The position numbers were made by a program, and so were the translations under genes. A model generated the notes under the pieces. That model was not told the origin of the DNA and did no database searches. It was given only the letters and a program-made list of their open reading frames with translations. From positions 1-36,602 of the forward strand of contig NZ_CDBO01000076.1 in the NCBI RefSeq assembly GCF_000819885.1: 36,602 nucleotides of DNA, written 5' to 3'. Position 1 is the first letter of the stretch. The number at the start of each line of letters is the position of its first letter. The DNA comes from Aeromonas fluvialis (GTDB taxonomy: Bacteria > Pseudomonadota > Gammaproteobacteria > Enterobacterales > Aeromonadaceae). Positions 6,383 through 16,571 of this stretch are shown piece after piece.

Positions 6383-8539
6383 TTATGCTTTGCCCGCATC
6401 TGTGATCGAGGTGGCAACCATCTCCTCACCGGATGCAGGGAGAATTTCCTGCAGCGGTGGCTGGGCATCCTCCGTCGTGCTGGCCAGTGCCACCCGCTCC
6501 AGCAGTTTGAGGGAGTGGGCCCGACCGACCGCCACCTGCCGTTTGATATCATCGGGCAGGAAGGGGAGGCCGTCGTTGGTGGCCGTGTCGATGGTCTGGA
6601 TCCACTCCAACCCCTCGCCCGGCGGCGGCAGGCGGAACTGGATATCGTAGTCGCTGGCATTGAACAACACGTACCAGCGTTCTCCAGGGCCGCTGATCAT
6701 GCCGATATCCATGGCAAACGCCTGTCCCATGGGGGCGTGCCAATCCTGATCGGTGAGCTGGTGGCCGTCCGGGTGATACCAGTTGACCTGATGACAGCTG
6801 GACGGGGTGCCATTCCAGCTGTCGTCGCTCAGCAGCAGGTTGGAGAAGACAGTGGACTCTGCCCGCAGCGCCATCATCTGCTGGGTGAAGGCAAGCAGCC
6901 GCTCGTCCTCCGGCCGCCACTGCCAGTTGACCCAGCTGATCTGGTTGTCCTGGCAGTAGGCGTTGTTGTTGCCAAGCTGGCTGCGGCCCATCTCGTCGCC
7001 GGCAAGGAAGTGCGGTGTCCCTTGCGAGAGCAGCAGGGTGGCAATCAGATTGCGTTTCTGCTGCTGGCGCAGGCTGTTGACCCGCGGATCCAGAGTCGGG
7101 CCCTCTACCCCGTGGTTATAGGAGAGGTTGTTGCCGTGGCCATCCCGATTGTCTTCACCGTTGGCCTGATTGTGGCGCTGGTTGTAGGAGACCAGATCCT
7201 CCAGGGTGAAACCGTCGTGATAGCAGAGGTAGTTGACGCTGGTGTGGGGGGAGCGCCAGTTCTTCGGGAAGATATCCCGCGACCCCACCAGACGGGTGGC
7301 AAAGTCCCCCATCTTGCCCGCATCACCACGCCAGAAGGCGCGTACCGTGTCGCGGTAGCGGTCGTTGATCTCCTGCCACTGGCTCGGGAACTGACCCAGC
7401 CGGTAGCCAAAGGGGCCGATATCCCAGGGCTCGGCGATAAGCTTGACCTGTGACAGCACAGGATCGGCCATCACCGCCTTGAAGAAGGCGCCCATGGGCT
7501 CGAACTCGCCTGCCTCCCGCGCCAGCGTCACCGCCAGATCGAAACGGAAGCCGTCCACCTGCATCTCGGTGACCCAGTAACGCAGGGCATCGAGCACCAA
7601 CCGCAGGCTGTTGGGGTGATCCAGATTGACGCTGTTGCCACAGCCGGTCACGTTGGCGTGACGGGTGTAGTCCGGGCCGTGAGGACCCGCTTCGAAGGCG
7701 TAGTAACCGGCGTTGTCAAACCCCTTGAACGAGAGGGTGGGGCCGTCGAAGCCCGAGGCAGCGGTGTGGTTGTAGACCACATCCAGAATCACCTCGAGCC
7801 CGGCCCGGTGCAGCTCGCGCACCATGGTCTTGAACTCGGTCACCGCCTCGTCCGGCTTGGTGCTGTATCGCGGCTCCGGGGCGAAGAAGACGATGGGGTT
7901 GTAGCCCCAGTAGTTGGTCAGTCCCAGCTGCTCCAGTCGAGGTTCCGACATAAAGGCGGCCACCGGCATCAGCTGCACCGAGGTGATGCCGAGGCTCTTC
8001 ATATGCTCGATGACCAGCGGGTGACAGATGCCAAGGTAGGTGCCTTGCTGCGTTTTGGGGATCCCCGGGTGCTGCTTGGTAAAGCCCTTGACGTGGGTCT
8101 CGTAGATAATGGTGCGGGCCGGGCTGATCCCCGGTTTGCCAACCCCTTGCCAGTCAAAACTGTCATCCACCACCACCGACTTGGCAATCATCCCGGCACT
8201 GTCACCCTGATAGAGGGCTTCATCCCAGTAGGTGGGACGACTGAGCGCCTTGGCGTAGGGGTCGATCAGCAGTTTTTGCGGATCGAACAGCATCCCCTCT
8301 TGCGGAGCACCATAGACCCGATAGCCGTAACGCTGGCCGGCCCGCACGCCGCGCACGTAGCCAAAGCGGTACTGGCCCTGACGGCCGGGCAACTCCAGGC
8401 GCGTCAGCTCCTGCTCCTGCTCATCGTACAGGCAGAGTTCCACCTTGTCTGACTGGGGAGCCCAGACGCAGAAGTGGCAGCCATTCTCGTCAAGGCGGGC
8501 CCCCAGCGGATGGCCCACCCCGTTTTCCATTACAAGCAT
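6383..8539 (-). CDS. glgX: glycogen debranching enzyme GlgX
   Basis: A 718-residue GH13 enzyme that hydrolyses alpha-1,6 branches of phosphorylase-limited glycogen. An N-terminal CBM48-like module ([16 protein letters not shown] to [10 protein letters not shown]) is followed by the (beta/alpha)8 barrel. The catalytic residues are visible: the nucleophile Asp in [14 protein letters not shown], the acid/base Glu in LIAEPWD and the transition-state Asp in [14 protein letters not shown]. The calcium/fold motif DVVYNHTA is also intact. It is longer than E. coli GlgX (657 residues), mainly in the C-terminal part. The start at 8537-8539 is set by AGGAG just upstream; it overlaps the glgB stop by one base (TGATG), showing translational coupling. 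A second in-frame ATG three codons later is possible. It is third in the malQ-glgB-glgX unit. Confidence 0.94.
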   Translation of the reverse strand: MLVMENGVGHPLGARLDENGCHFCVWAPQSDKVELCLYDEQEQELTRLELPGRQGQYRFGYVRGVRAGQRYGYRVYGAPQEGMLFDPQKLLIDPYAKALSRPTYWDEALYQGDSAGMIAKSVVVDDSFDWQGVGKPGISPARTIIYETHVKGFTKQHPGIPKTQQGTYLGICHPLVIEHMKSLGITSVQLMPVAAFMSEPRLEQLGLTNYWGYNPIVFFAPEPRYSTKPDEAVTEFKTMVRELHRAGLEVILDVVYNHTAASGFDGPTLSFKGFDNAGYYAFEAGPHGPDYTRHANVTGCGNSVNLDHPNSLRLVLDALRYWVTEMQVDGFRFDLAVTLAREAGEFEPMGAFFKAVMADPVLSQVKLIAEPWDIGPFGYRLGQFPSQWQEINDRYRDTVRAFWRGDAGKMGDFATRLVGSRDIFPKNWRSPHTSVNYLCYHDGFTLEDLVSYNQRHNQANGEDNRDGHGNNLSYNHGVEGPTLDPRVNSLRQQQKRNLIATLLLSQGTPHFLAGDEMGRSQLGNNNAYCQDNQISWVNWQWRPEDERLLAFTQQMMALRAESTVFSNLLLSDDSWNGTPSSCHQVNWYHPDGHQLTDQDWHAPMGQAFAMDIGMISGPGERWYVLFNASDYDIQFRLPPPGEGLEWIQTIDTATNDGLPFLPDDIKRQVAVGRAHSLKLLERVALASTTEDAQPPLQEILPASGEEMVATSITDAGKA

Positions 8540-10716
8540 CAAGACTCCTGTTTGATGAACAAGGTCGCCAGCGGCGGCAGATCCAGCACTATGCTGTGCG
8601 CCATCCCCTGCCAAGGGGTCGGCTCGGCAGCGAACACCAGACCCACATCATAGTTGCTGCCCCAGTAAAACTCGCTGTCGGTGTTGAGCACTACCCGGTA
8701 GTGGCCCGCCGCAGGGACGCCGACGCGATACGCGAGACGGGGCACAGGGGTAAAGTTGGCCGCTACGACGATGGCCTGTTCACCCTCCTTGTCAGATCGC
8801 AGCCAGGCAAAGATGCTGTTGTCGGCATCGTTGTGATCCAGCCAGCGGAAGCCGGTCTGCTCATAATCGGCCTGATACAGGGCGGGCTCATGACGGTAGA
8901 GGTGGTTGAGATCCCGGATCAGCCGCTGCTGACCGGCATGCTTGGGAAATTGCAGCAGGTGCCAGGGCAGCTGGGCATCGTGGTTCCACTCGTTGCTCTG
9001 GGCTATCTCGGTGCCCATGAAGTTGAGCTTTTTGCCCGGGTGGGCATACATGAAGCCCATGTAGGCCCGCAGGTTGGCGGCTCGCTGCCACTCGTCACCG
9101 GGCATCTTGTAGAGCAGGGAGTGCTTGCCGTGTACCACCTCGTCGTGGGAGAGCGACAGGATGAAGTTCTCGTCATAGTGATACACCATGGAGAAGGTCA
9201 TGTCGTTGTGGTGGTAGCGACGGTGAACAGGCTCTTTTTGCATATAGCTAAGGGTGTCGTGCATCCAGCCCATATTCCACTTGAAGCCAAATCCCAGGCC
9301 GCCCAAAAAGGTGGGGCGGGAGACACCGGCATAGGCGGTGGACTCTTCGGCTATGGTCATGGCGTGGGGGTACTTGCCGTACACCTCTTCGTTGGTCCAC
9401 TTCAACAGGCTGACCGCCTCGTAGTTGTGGTTGCCGCCATCGACGTTCGGCACCCACTCACCGGCGTTGCGCGAATAGTCCAGATAGAGCATGGAGGCGA
9501 CCGCATCCACCCGCAGGCCGTCGATGTGGAACTTGTCGAGCCAGAACAGGGCGCTCGCCACCAGGAACTGGCGCACGGTGTCGCGGCCGAAGTCGTAGAT
9601 GTAGGAGTTCCAGTCCGGGTGCCAGCCACGGCGCGGATCTTCATATTCGTAGAGCGGGGTGCCGTCGAAGCGGGCCAGCCCGTGGGCGTCTGATGGGAAG
9701 TGGGCTGGTACCCAGTCGAGGATTACGCCGATCCCGGCCTGGTGGCACTGGTCGACGAAGTATTTGAAATCATCAGCCGTACCATAACGGCTGGTGGGGG
9801 AGAACATGCCCACCGGCTGGTAGCCCCAGGAGCCGCTGAAGGGGTGCTCGGAGACCGGCAGCAGCTCGATGTGGGTGTAGGCCATCTCCGTGACGTAGGC
9901 GACCAGCTCCACCGCCAGCTCCCGCCAGCTCAGGCTGTCGCCATTGGGGTGACGCTTCCAGGAGCCGACGTGCAGCTCATAGATGGAGAGCGGCTGCTCG
10001 CGCTTGTCGTTGTGCTGGCTGGCGATCCACTCGGCATCCTGCCACTGGTACTGGGCGTGGTCATAGACCACAGAGGCGAACGACGGGTACTGCTCGCAGT
10101 AGAAGCCGACCGGGTCGCTCTTGTGGGGCAGCCGGTTGCCCATGGGGTCTTTCAGTTCGAACTTGTAGCGATCCCCCGCCTTGAGGCCCGGCACGAACAG
10201 CACCCAGTGGCCGCACAGACTGCGTTGCATCGGGTGGCGACGGCCATCCCAGAAGTTGAAATCGCCGATCAGGCTCACCGCAGTGGCGCTCGGTGCATAG
10301 ACCGCAAAACGCACCCCTTCCACCTGTTGGCCGAGATGCTCCACGGTGCGCAACTGGGCGCCAAGGGTGTGGTAGAGGTTTTCCGGCTGGGCGGTCAGCT
10401 CGGCTAGGCCTGCCCAGGCTGCATCCTGAAACTGATAGGGGTCGATGACCTCGGTAGTGGCATCTTGGTAGCTGGCGATCAGCTGGTAGGGGAAGGGATT
10501 TTTGCGGCGGGCGAAAACAGTTTCAAAAAGACCCGATTCATCGGTGGGCGCCAGGGTGGCAACGACTTTGCCCGACTTGAGATCCTTGACGCGAACATCG
10601 AGGGCATCAGGCAACCAGGCGGTCAGTTTTAGGCCGGGCCCATCCGGATTGGCCTGCAGGCCTAAGTGAGAGAAGGGATCGGAACAGCGGGCTGCAACCA
10701 AACGTTCAACGAGCAT
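8539..10716 (-). CDS. glgB: 1,4-alpha-glucan branching enzyme GlgB
   Basis: A 725-residue GH13_9 enzyme, almost exactly the length of the E. coli protein (728). It transfers alpha-1,4 oligoglucans to form alpha-1,6 branches in glycogen. In order: an N1 module (about 1-110), a CBM48 module (VEGVRFAVYAPSATAVSLIG), the catalytic barrel and a C-terminal all-beta domain. Active-site signatures are DGLRVDAVASMLYLDYSR (nucleophile Asp), AEEST (Glu) and LSHDEVVHGKHSL (Asp). The GSWGYQPVGMFSPTSRYG segment is typical of branching enzymes. The start is preceded by AAAGGAAAT. It is second in the operon, 82 bp after malQ with a perfect hairpin in the gap, and one base overlapping glgX. glgC and glgA are not in the window, so glucan synthesis is encoded elsewhere. 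Confidence 0.96.
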   Translation of the reverse strand: MLVERLVAARCSDPFSHLGLQANPDGPGLKLTAWLPDALDVRVKDLKSGKVVATLAPTDESGLFETVFARRKNPFPYQLIASYQDATTEVIDPYQFQDAAWAGLAELTAQPENLYHTLGAQLRTVEHLGQQVEGVRFAVYAPSATAVSLIGDFNFWDGRRHPMQRSLCGHWVLFVPGLKAGDRYKFELKDPMGNRLPHKSDPVGFYCEQYPSFASVVYDHAQYQWQDAEWIASQHNDKREQPLSIYELHVGSWKRHPNGDSLSWRELAVELVAYVTEMAYTHIELLPVSEHPFSGSWGYQPVGMFSPTSRYGTADDFKYFVDQCHQAGIGVILDWVPAHFPSDAHGLARFDGTPLYEYEDPRRGWHPDWNSYIYDFGRDTVRQFLVASALFWLDKFHIDGLRVDAVASMLYLDYSRNAGEWVPNVDGGNHNYEAVSLLKWTNEEVYGKYPHAMTIAEESTAYAGVSRPTFLGGLGFGFKWNMGWMHDTLSYMQKEPVHRRYHHNDMTFSMVYHYDENFILSLSHDEVVHGKHSLLYKMPGDEWQRAANLRAYMGFMYAHPGKKLNFMGTEIAQSNEWNHDAQLPWHLLQFPKHAGQQRLIRDLNHLYRHEPALYQADYEQTGFRWLDHNDADNSIFAWLRSDKEGEQAIVVAANFTPVPRLAYRVGVPAAGHYRVVLNTDSEFYWGSNYDVGLVFAAEPTPWQGMAHSIVLDLPPLATLFIKQES

Positions 10717-10740
10717 CGAGATTTCCTTTCATGACAGAGC

Positions 10741-10768
10741 ATCCACTCCGGCCGGGGCCGGAGTGGAT
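10741..10768 (-). repeat. perfect 13-bp inverted repeat between malQ and glgB
   Basis: ATCCACTCCGGCC (10741-10753) and GGCCGGAGTGGAT (10756-10768) are separated by only GG. No T-tract follows in the direction of transcription, so it looks like an intercistronic RNA hairpin (processing, stabilising or 3'-exonuclease block) and not a terminator. Confidence 0.65.
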
Positions 10769-10798
10769 TGAGGTGAGATCGCTGTGGGAGACAGCGTC

Positions 10799-12988
10799 TC
10801 AACGACTGGCCTCATCACGGGCCTGGCTCATCTTGCCAGCCAGTTCTTTGAGTGCCTCATTGGCAAAAATATCTTCCAGATCCGCGGAAAGCTTGCGGCG
10901 CCAGTTGGGGTATTCGTAACTGGTGCCCGGTACGTTGACCGGCTTGCCCATCTCCAGCCAATCTTCCAGCTGGGTACTGAACAGGGCGCAGCTGCCGCGG
11001 GACATGTGGATCTGCAGACCATGGTTGAGCTCGGTGTTCATGCCGACCCAGTTCACGTCATGACTGATGTTGTCAGGGATGACCTGGTGGGCATGCAAGC
11101 TGTCGAGGATCCGCTGTTTCGCTTCGTGGCGATCAGCATACAGGGTCTTCAATACATCTTCATCCGGATACAATCCGAGCTCGCGTCCCAGCGCCAGATC
11201 GTCGCAGTGCCAGAATCCCTTGAGGGTCGGCATGTCGTGGGTAGTCAGGGCTGACATTGCCTGCTCGGCGTAGTGAGCCGGGGAGATAAAGCCTCCGTCG
11301 GCCTTGGATCGTTCGAAGAAGAACACCTTGTAGGAGTGGACGCCATTCTCTTTCAGGGTCACGTCGATCCCCTCCGGCACTGTCCCCAGATCCTCGCCGA
11401 TCAGTAGGCACTTGTTGCGGTGGGATTCGAGGGCCAGAATGCCCAGCAGATCGTTGACCGGATAGTAGATATAGGCGCCCTTGGCGGCAGACGCTCCAGG
11501 TGGCACCCACCACAGACGCAACAAGGCCATCACGTGGTCGATGCGCAATGCGCCGCAGGAGCGCATGTTGGCTCGGAACAAGTCAACCATCGGCTGGTAG
11601 CCCGCCTCAAATAGCTTGTTCGGGTTCATCGGGGGCAGGCCCCAGTTTTGACCGAGCGGGCCGAGAATATCGGGCGGCGCACCGACCGAGGCTTTCGGGC
11701 AGTAGAGATCCTGGTTGGCCCAGATCTCAGTGGAGCCTTCGGAGACGCCCACCGCCAGATCCCGGTAGATCCCCATTACCATGCCGGAGGCCTTGGCGCG
11801 GGCATCGGCCTCGGCCAGCTGTTCGTCAGCCAGGAACTGCAGATAGAGGTAGAAGTTTACATCCTGCGGGTGCTCGGCCATCCAGGCGGCAACGGCTGGG
11901 TTGTGGTAATCGCGCAGCTCCTGCGGCCATACCGGCCAGCCCCAGGCATTTTCGCCTTTGGCATAGAAGTGGGCCTGCAGGGCATCAAATGCTGCCTGCT
12001 GTTGCAGGCTGTCGCCACCGGCGGCCACGAAGGCATCAAAGGCAGCCTGACGCTCGGCGCCAAGGCTTGCTTCGTCGAACACCTGACGCAGCATGCCGAG
12101 TTTGGTCTGGATCACGCCGGTATAATCGACGTTTTCCTTGGCGCGCAGATCGGCCAGATGCTGCTGGAAGGCTGGGTTTGCCACTTCCGCTTTCAGGCGA
12201 TCGCTCTGCTGGAATTCGGGCACCGCTTCCACATTGATATAGGCCACGTTGAGCCAGCGACGGGAAGAGGGGCTGTAGGGACTGGCGCTCTCCGGATTGG
12301 CCGGATAGAGGGCGTGGATAGGGTTGAGACCGACGAAGTGGGCACCCCAGGCGGCGGCTTTCTCGACCAGCTGGCCCAGATCGCTGAAATCACCGATGCC
12401 CCAGTTGTGGCGGCTGCGCAGGCAGTAAAGCTGCACGCTCGGGCCCCATACCTTGCGGCCATTGGCAATCGGCGCCTGCTTGTAGCAGGCCTTGGGGGCG
12501 ACGATGAGGCGCATGGTGGCCAGCGGCTCGTCATTGCCCTCTTCCAGCAGCACCAGCTGGTGATAACCCAGCTCTGGGGCCATCGCTAGGGTGACGCGAT
12601 AGGCCTGGCACTCCATCTCTTCAAATTCGGCCACGCCGACCAGCTCACCCTCGATGGGGGTGAATTGACCGGACAGCACCGCACCCTGCTCCTGCTGGAG
12701 CTGCCAGGTGAGGGCGTCGTTGACGAATTCGATGGGGAGGCGAACCTCAAGGGTAACGGCGTCGCCGGAGCGAACCACCATCACAGGATCCAGCGCCCGC
12801 AGCCAGTGCTGGCGATGCTCCTCTTCCAGCTGCTGCGCCAGTGCGGCCTCGTCATCGACGCGGTAGCCCATGGCGCCCAGCATGGCGGCCTTACTCTCTT
12901 CGGATACCTGGGCCGGATGGCCCCAGGCATCGACATATTCGCTGGCGATACCTTTTGCGGCAGCCAGCTGTTCAATCATTGTGGTCAT
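10799..12988 (-). CDS. malQ: 4-alpha-glucanotransferase (amylomaltase) MalQ
   Basis: A 729-residue GH77 enzyme that disproportionates maltodextrins by moving alpha-1,4-glucan segments and releasing glucose. It is a little longer than E. coli MalQ (694). GH77 signatures are present: GPSVQLYCLRSRHNWGIGDF, the nucleophile Asp in LRIDHVMALLRLWW, the acid/base Glu in LIGEDLGTVPEGI, and the third acid in TTHDMPTLKGFWH. The N-terminal ~140 residues are the bacterial MalQ extension. The start at 12988 (MTTMIEQ) has only a weak GCGGGAAT leader; Met4 is an alternative. It heads the malQ-glgB-glgX unit on the minus strand, pairing maltodextrin recycling with glycogen remodelling. I found no convincing MalT box upstream, so regulation by maltotriose is not supported by what I can see. 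Confidence 0.95.
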   Translation of the reverse strand: MTTMIEQLAAAKGIASEYVDAWGHPAQVSEESKAAMLGAMGYRVDDEAALAQQLEEEHRQHWLRALDPVMVVRSGDAVTLEVRLPIEFVNDALTWQLQQEQGAVLSGQFTPIEGELVGVAEFEEMECQAYRVTLAMAPELGYHQLVLLEEGNDEPLATMRLIVAPKACYKQAPIANGRKVWGPSVQLYCLRSRHNWGIGDFSDLGQLVEKAAAWGAHFVGLNPIHALYPANPESASPYSPSSRRWLNVAYINVEAVPEFQQSDRLKAEVANPAFQQHLADLRAKENVDYTGVIQTKLGMLRQVFDEASLGAERQAAFDAFVAAGGDSLQQQAAFDALQAHFYAKGENAWGWPVWPQELRDYHNPAVAAWMAEHPQDVNFYLYLQFLADEQLAEADARAKASGMVMGIYRDLAVGVSEGSTEIWANQDLYCPKASVGAPPDILGPLGQNWGLPPMNPNKLFEAGYQPMVDLFRANMRSCGALRIDHVMALLRLWWVPPGASAAKGAYIYYPVNDLLGILALESHRNKCLLIGEDLGTVPEGIDVTLKENGVHSYKVFFFERSKADGGFISPAHYAEQAMSALTTHDMPTLKGFWHCDDLALGRELGLYPDEDVLKTLYADRHEAKQRILDSLHAHQVIPDNISHDVNWVGMNTELNHGLQIHMSRGSCALFSTQLEDWLEMGKPVNVPGTSYEYPNWRRKLSADLEDIFANEALKELAGKMSQARDEASR

Positions 12989-14335
<1,347 letters not shown>

Positions 14336-14361
14336 TTTGGGATGCGCAATCGCGTAGCTTG

Positions 14362-14395
14362 AAAAAGGCGGCCATTGGCCGCCTTTTTGTTTTTC
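14362..14395 (+). terminator. intrinsic terminator of gapA
   Basis: AAAAAGGCGGCC (14362-14373) pairs with GGCCGCCTTTTT (14377-14388) around ATT and runs into GTTTTTC. Its position before yeaD implies partial or separate expression of that gene. Confidence 0.85.
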
Positions 14396-14421
14396 GCTTT
14401 TCCCTGATGACAGGAGTCCAC

Positions 14422-15288
14422 ATGCAATCCATTCGTCCCCTGACAGCCAACTGCAAGCTTGCCAACAATGCAACCGGTCTGCCGGTGCTCACCATCAACA
14501 ACGACTATGCCAAGGCAGAAATCAGCCTGTTTGGCGCCCATGTGCTGAGCTATCAGCGTCATGGCGAGCCAGCCTCCATCTGGTTGAGTGACAAGGCGGT
14601 GCTGGATGGCAGCAAGCCTGTTCGTGGTGGTATCCCGATCTGCTGGCCCTGGTTTGGCCCGGCCCCAGCCCGTGTCGGCAGTGGCAAGCCCTCCCACGGT
14701 TTTGCCCGTACTACCCTCTGGATGCTGGATGGGGTCTCCGATCACGCCGACGGCACGCTCGTTCACCTCTCTCTGCGCGACAGCGATGCGACCCGCGCTC
14801 TGTGGGATCACGCCTTCGAGCTGGAGCTGGACGTGCTGGTTGGCAAAGAGCTCTCGCTGGTGCTGACTACTCGCAACACCGGCGCACAGCCGCTGACTTA
14901 TAGCGGTGCGCTGCATACCTATCTGACCATCAGTGCGCCGGAAGCGGTGAGCGTGAGCGGTCTGGGTGAGCCCTATGCCGACAAGCTGACCGGACAGGAT
15001 GCCAAACAGCAGGGTGCATTGACCCTGAACGGGCCGCTGGATCGGGTCTACTGGCAGCCAGAGGCACTGGTGAGCGTGCAGGATGGTGAGCGCGAAATAC
15101 GGGTAGTGAGTGGCAACCACGACAGCGTGGTAGTCTGGACTCCCTGGCTGGAAGGGGCCACCGCCATGGCTGACATGAGCGACGATGGCTATCGCACCAT
15201 GCTCTGCGTCGAGGCCGCTATTGCCGGCGAGGCGGGCGTGACCGTTGCGCCGGATGAAGAGCATTGCCTCTCCACCGTGATCATCTGA
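14422..15288 (+). CDS. yeaD: D-hexose-6-phosphate mutarotase, YeaD/aldose 1-epimerase family
   Basis: A 288-residue protein of the aldose-1-epimerase superfamily, subgroup of glucose-6-phosphate 1-epimerases. It interconverts alpha and beta anomers of hexose 6-phosphates in the cytoplasm. Family features are the opening beta-sandwich strand LPVLTINNDYAKAEISLFGA, then KPVRGGIPICWPWFGP, SHGFART (conserved catalytic His), and a late LCVEAA with the catalytic Glu. The frame stays open far upstream into gapA, but CAGGAG precedes the ATG at 14422-14424, after the gapA terminator. Adjacent gapA-yeaD order is shared with E. coli and supports the assignment. It converges with nadA over a perfect palindromic terminator. 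Confidence 0.9.
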   Translation: MQSIRPLTANCKLANNATGLPVLTINNDYAKAEISLFGAHVLSYQRHGEPASIWLSDKAVLDGSKPVRGGIPICWPWFGPAPARVGSGKPSHGFARTTLWMLDGVSDHADGTLVHLSLRDSDATRALWDHAFELELDVLVGKELSLVLTTRNTGAQPLTYSGALHTYLTISAPEAVSVSGLGEPYADKLTGQDAKQQGALTLNGPLDRVYWQPEALVSVQDGEREIRVVSGNHDSVVVWTPWLEGATAMADMSDDGYRTMLCVEAAIAGEAGVTVAPDEEHCLSTVII

Positions 15289-15310
15289 GCAGCATAGCGT
15301 TCAGATAAAT

Positions 15311-15338
15311 AAAGAGGGCTCCCGCGGGAGCCCTCTTT
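15311..15338. terminator. palindromic terminator between yeaD and nadA
   Basis: AAAGAGGGCTCCC and its complement GGGAGCCCTCTTT meet around GC to give a 28-bp near-perfect palindrome. The T-tract is only three long on each strand, so strength is moderate. It could serve both convergent genes. Confidence 0.7.
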
Positions 15339-15358
15339 GCATCTCGTGACTGCGGCAA

Positions 15359-16432
15359 TCAGGCATTGCCCTGAGTCTTGAGCTTGAGTTCGGCGGCGAA
15401 GTTGAGCATGCGATCGAGCGGGATCAAGGCTTTGACCCGCAGCGCTTCATCGACATGGATCTCGTGGCGCTCGGCACCGTCGGTGAGGGCCTCCTTGATG
15501 GCCACCAGACCGTTCATCGCCATCCAGGGGCAGTGGGCGCAGCTGCGGCAGGTAGCGCCATCGCCACCGGTCGGTGCTTCCACCATCTCTTTATCCGGAC
15601 AGGCCTGCTGCATCTTGTAGAAGATGCCTCGGTCGGTCGCCACGATCAGCTTTTGCTGGGGCAGCTCTTTGGCGGCCTTGATCAGCTGACTGGTTGAGCC
15701 GACCGCATCTGCCAGTTCGATCACCGAGGCGGGGGATTCCGGATGAACCAGCACGGCGGCGTCCGGATTCTGCTCTTTCAGCTCGCGCAGGGCGCGGGCC
15801 TTGAACTCGTCGTGGACGATGCAGTGGCCCTGCCAGCGCAGCATCTGGGCACCGGTCTTCTTCTCGATATAGGCACCGAGATGGCGGTCCGGGCCCCAGA
15901 TGATCTTGTGACCCAGACTGTCGAGGTGCTCGACGATCTCCAGCGCGATGCTGGAGGTCACTACCCAGTCAGCCCGCGCCTTGACGGCGGCCGAGGTATT
16001 GGCATAGACCACCACGGTATGATCCGGGTTGGCATCGCAGAAGGCGGAAAACTGCTCGATGGGGCAGCCCAGATCGAGGGAGCATTCGGCCTCCAGCGTC
16101 GGCATCAGCACCCGCTTGTGGGGGCTGAGGATCTTGGAGGTTTCGCCCATGAAGCGCACCCCGGCAACGATCAGGGTCTGCGCCTCGTGATCGCGGCCAA
16201 AGCGGGCCATTTCCAGCGAGTCACCAACGAAACCACCGGTGGCTTCGGCCAGCGCCTGGATCTCGGGATCCGTGTAGTAGTGGGCAACCAGTACCGCCTT
16301 GCGCTCCTTGAGCAGCGCCTTGATTTCTGTGGTCAAGGTCGTTCTCTGCTCGGCGCTCAGGGGAATAGGCTTGGCCGGAAAGGGGTAGTCCATCGCGACT
16401 ACCGGCGGGACACTGCTCAGTGCATTGCTCAT
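15359..16432 (-). CDS. nadA: quinolinate synthase NadA
   Basis: A 357-residue [4Fe-4S] enzyme that condenses iminoaspartate with dihydroxyacetone phosphate to form quinolinate in de novo NAD synthesis. The N-terminal [11 protein letters not shown] and [21 protein letters not shown] match the E. coli enzyme. Cluster cysteines can be assigned to the CSLDLGC stretch, a second conserved Cys in the region of [10 protein letters not shown], and [10 protein letters not shown] near the C-terminus. Two starts are possible. The frame can begin at a TTG (16465), but the best -10 hexamer lies right against it, so the ATG at 16430-16432 is chosen. It is divergent from the chemotaxis receptor. nadB is not beside it. 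Confidence 0.95.
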   Translation of the reverse strand: MSNALSSVPPVVAMDYPFPAKPIPLSAEQRTTLTTEIKALLKERKAVLVAHYYTDPEIQALAEATGGFVGDSLEMARFGRDHEAQTLIVAGVRFMGETSKILSPHKRVLMPTLEAECSLDLGCPIEQFSAFCDANPDHTVVVYANTSAAVKARADWVVTSSIALEIVEHLDSLGHKIIWGPDRHLGAYIEKKTGAQMLRWQGHCIVHDEFKARALRELKEQNPDAAVLVHPESPASVIELADAVGSTSQLIKAAKELPQQKLIVATDRGIFYKMQQACPDKEMVEAPTGGDGATCRSCAHCPWMAMNGLVAIKEALTDGAERHEIHVDEALRVKALIPLDRMLNFAAELKLKTQGNA

Positions 16433-16466
16433 TGCGACTGTTCCATCAACGCTCGGGAAGGCCAAA

Positions 16467-16472
16467 ATTATA
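16467..16472 (-). promoter_or_regulatory. -10 element upstream of nadA
   Basis: TATAAT on the minus strand, a consensus -10. No good -35 is present at 16-18 bp. The start would fall near 16460, giving a leader of about 28 nt before the chosen ATG. NadR-type regulation cannot be judged by eye. Confidence 0.4.
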
Positions 16473-16571
16473 ACCAGAAGCCGACGACAAACCCATCACA
16501 AATCCGGTGAGCTGCAAGTGGACGAATATACTCAATTAATTCGTTGTCACGCTGCCATAAGGAGTTGCCCC

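Noticed and set aside
8596..9693. A 365-codon plus-strand frame opposite glgB
   Set aside because: Val/Gly/His-rich with no domain, no ribosome site, and fully inside a conserved branching-enzyme gene.
16540..16566. Possible sigma-28 flagellar promoter before the chemotaxis receptor (TTAA ... GCCATAAG)
   Set aside because: Spacing is 14 instead of 15, both boxes deviate, and the -10 part overlaps the ribosome site, leaving no room for a leader.
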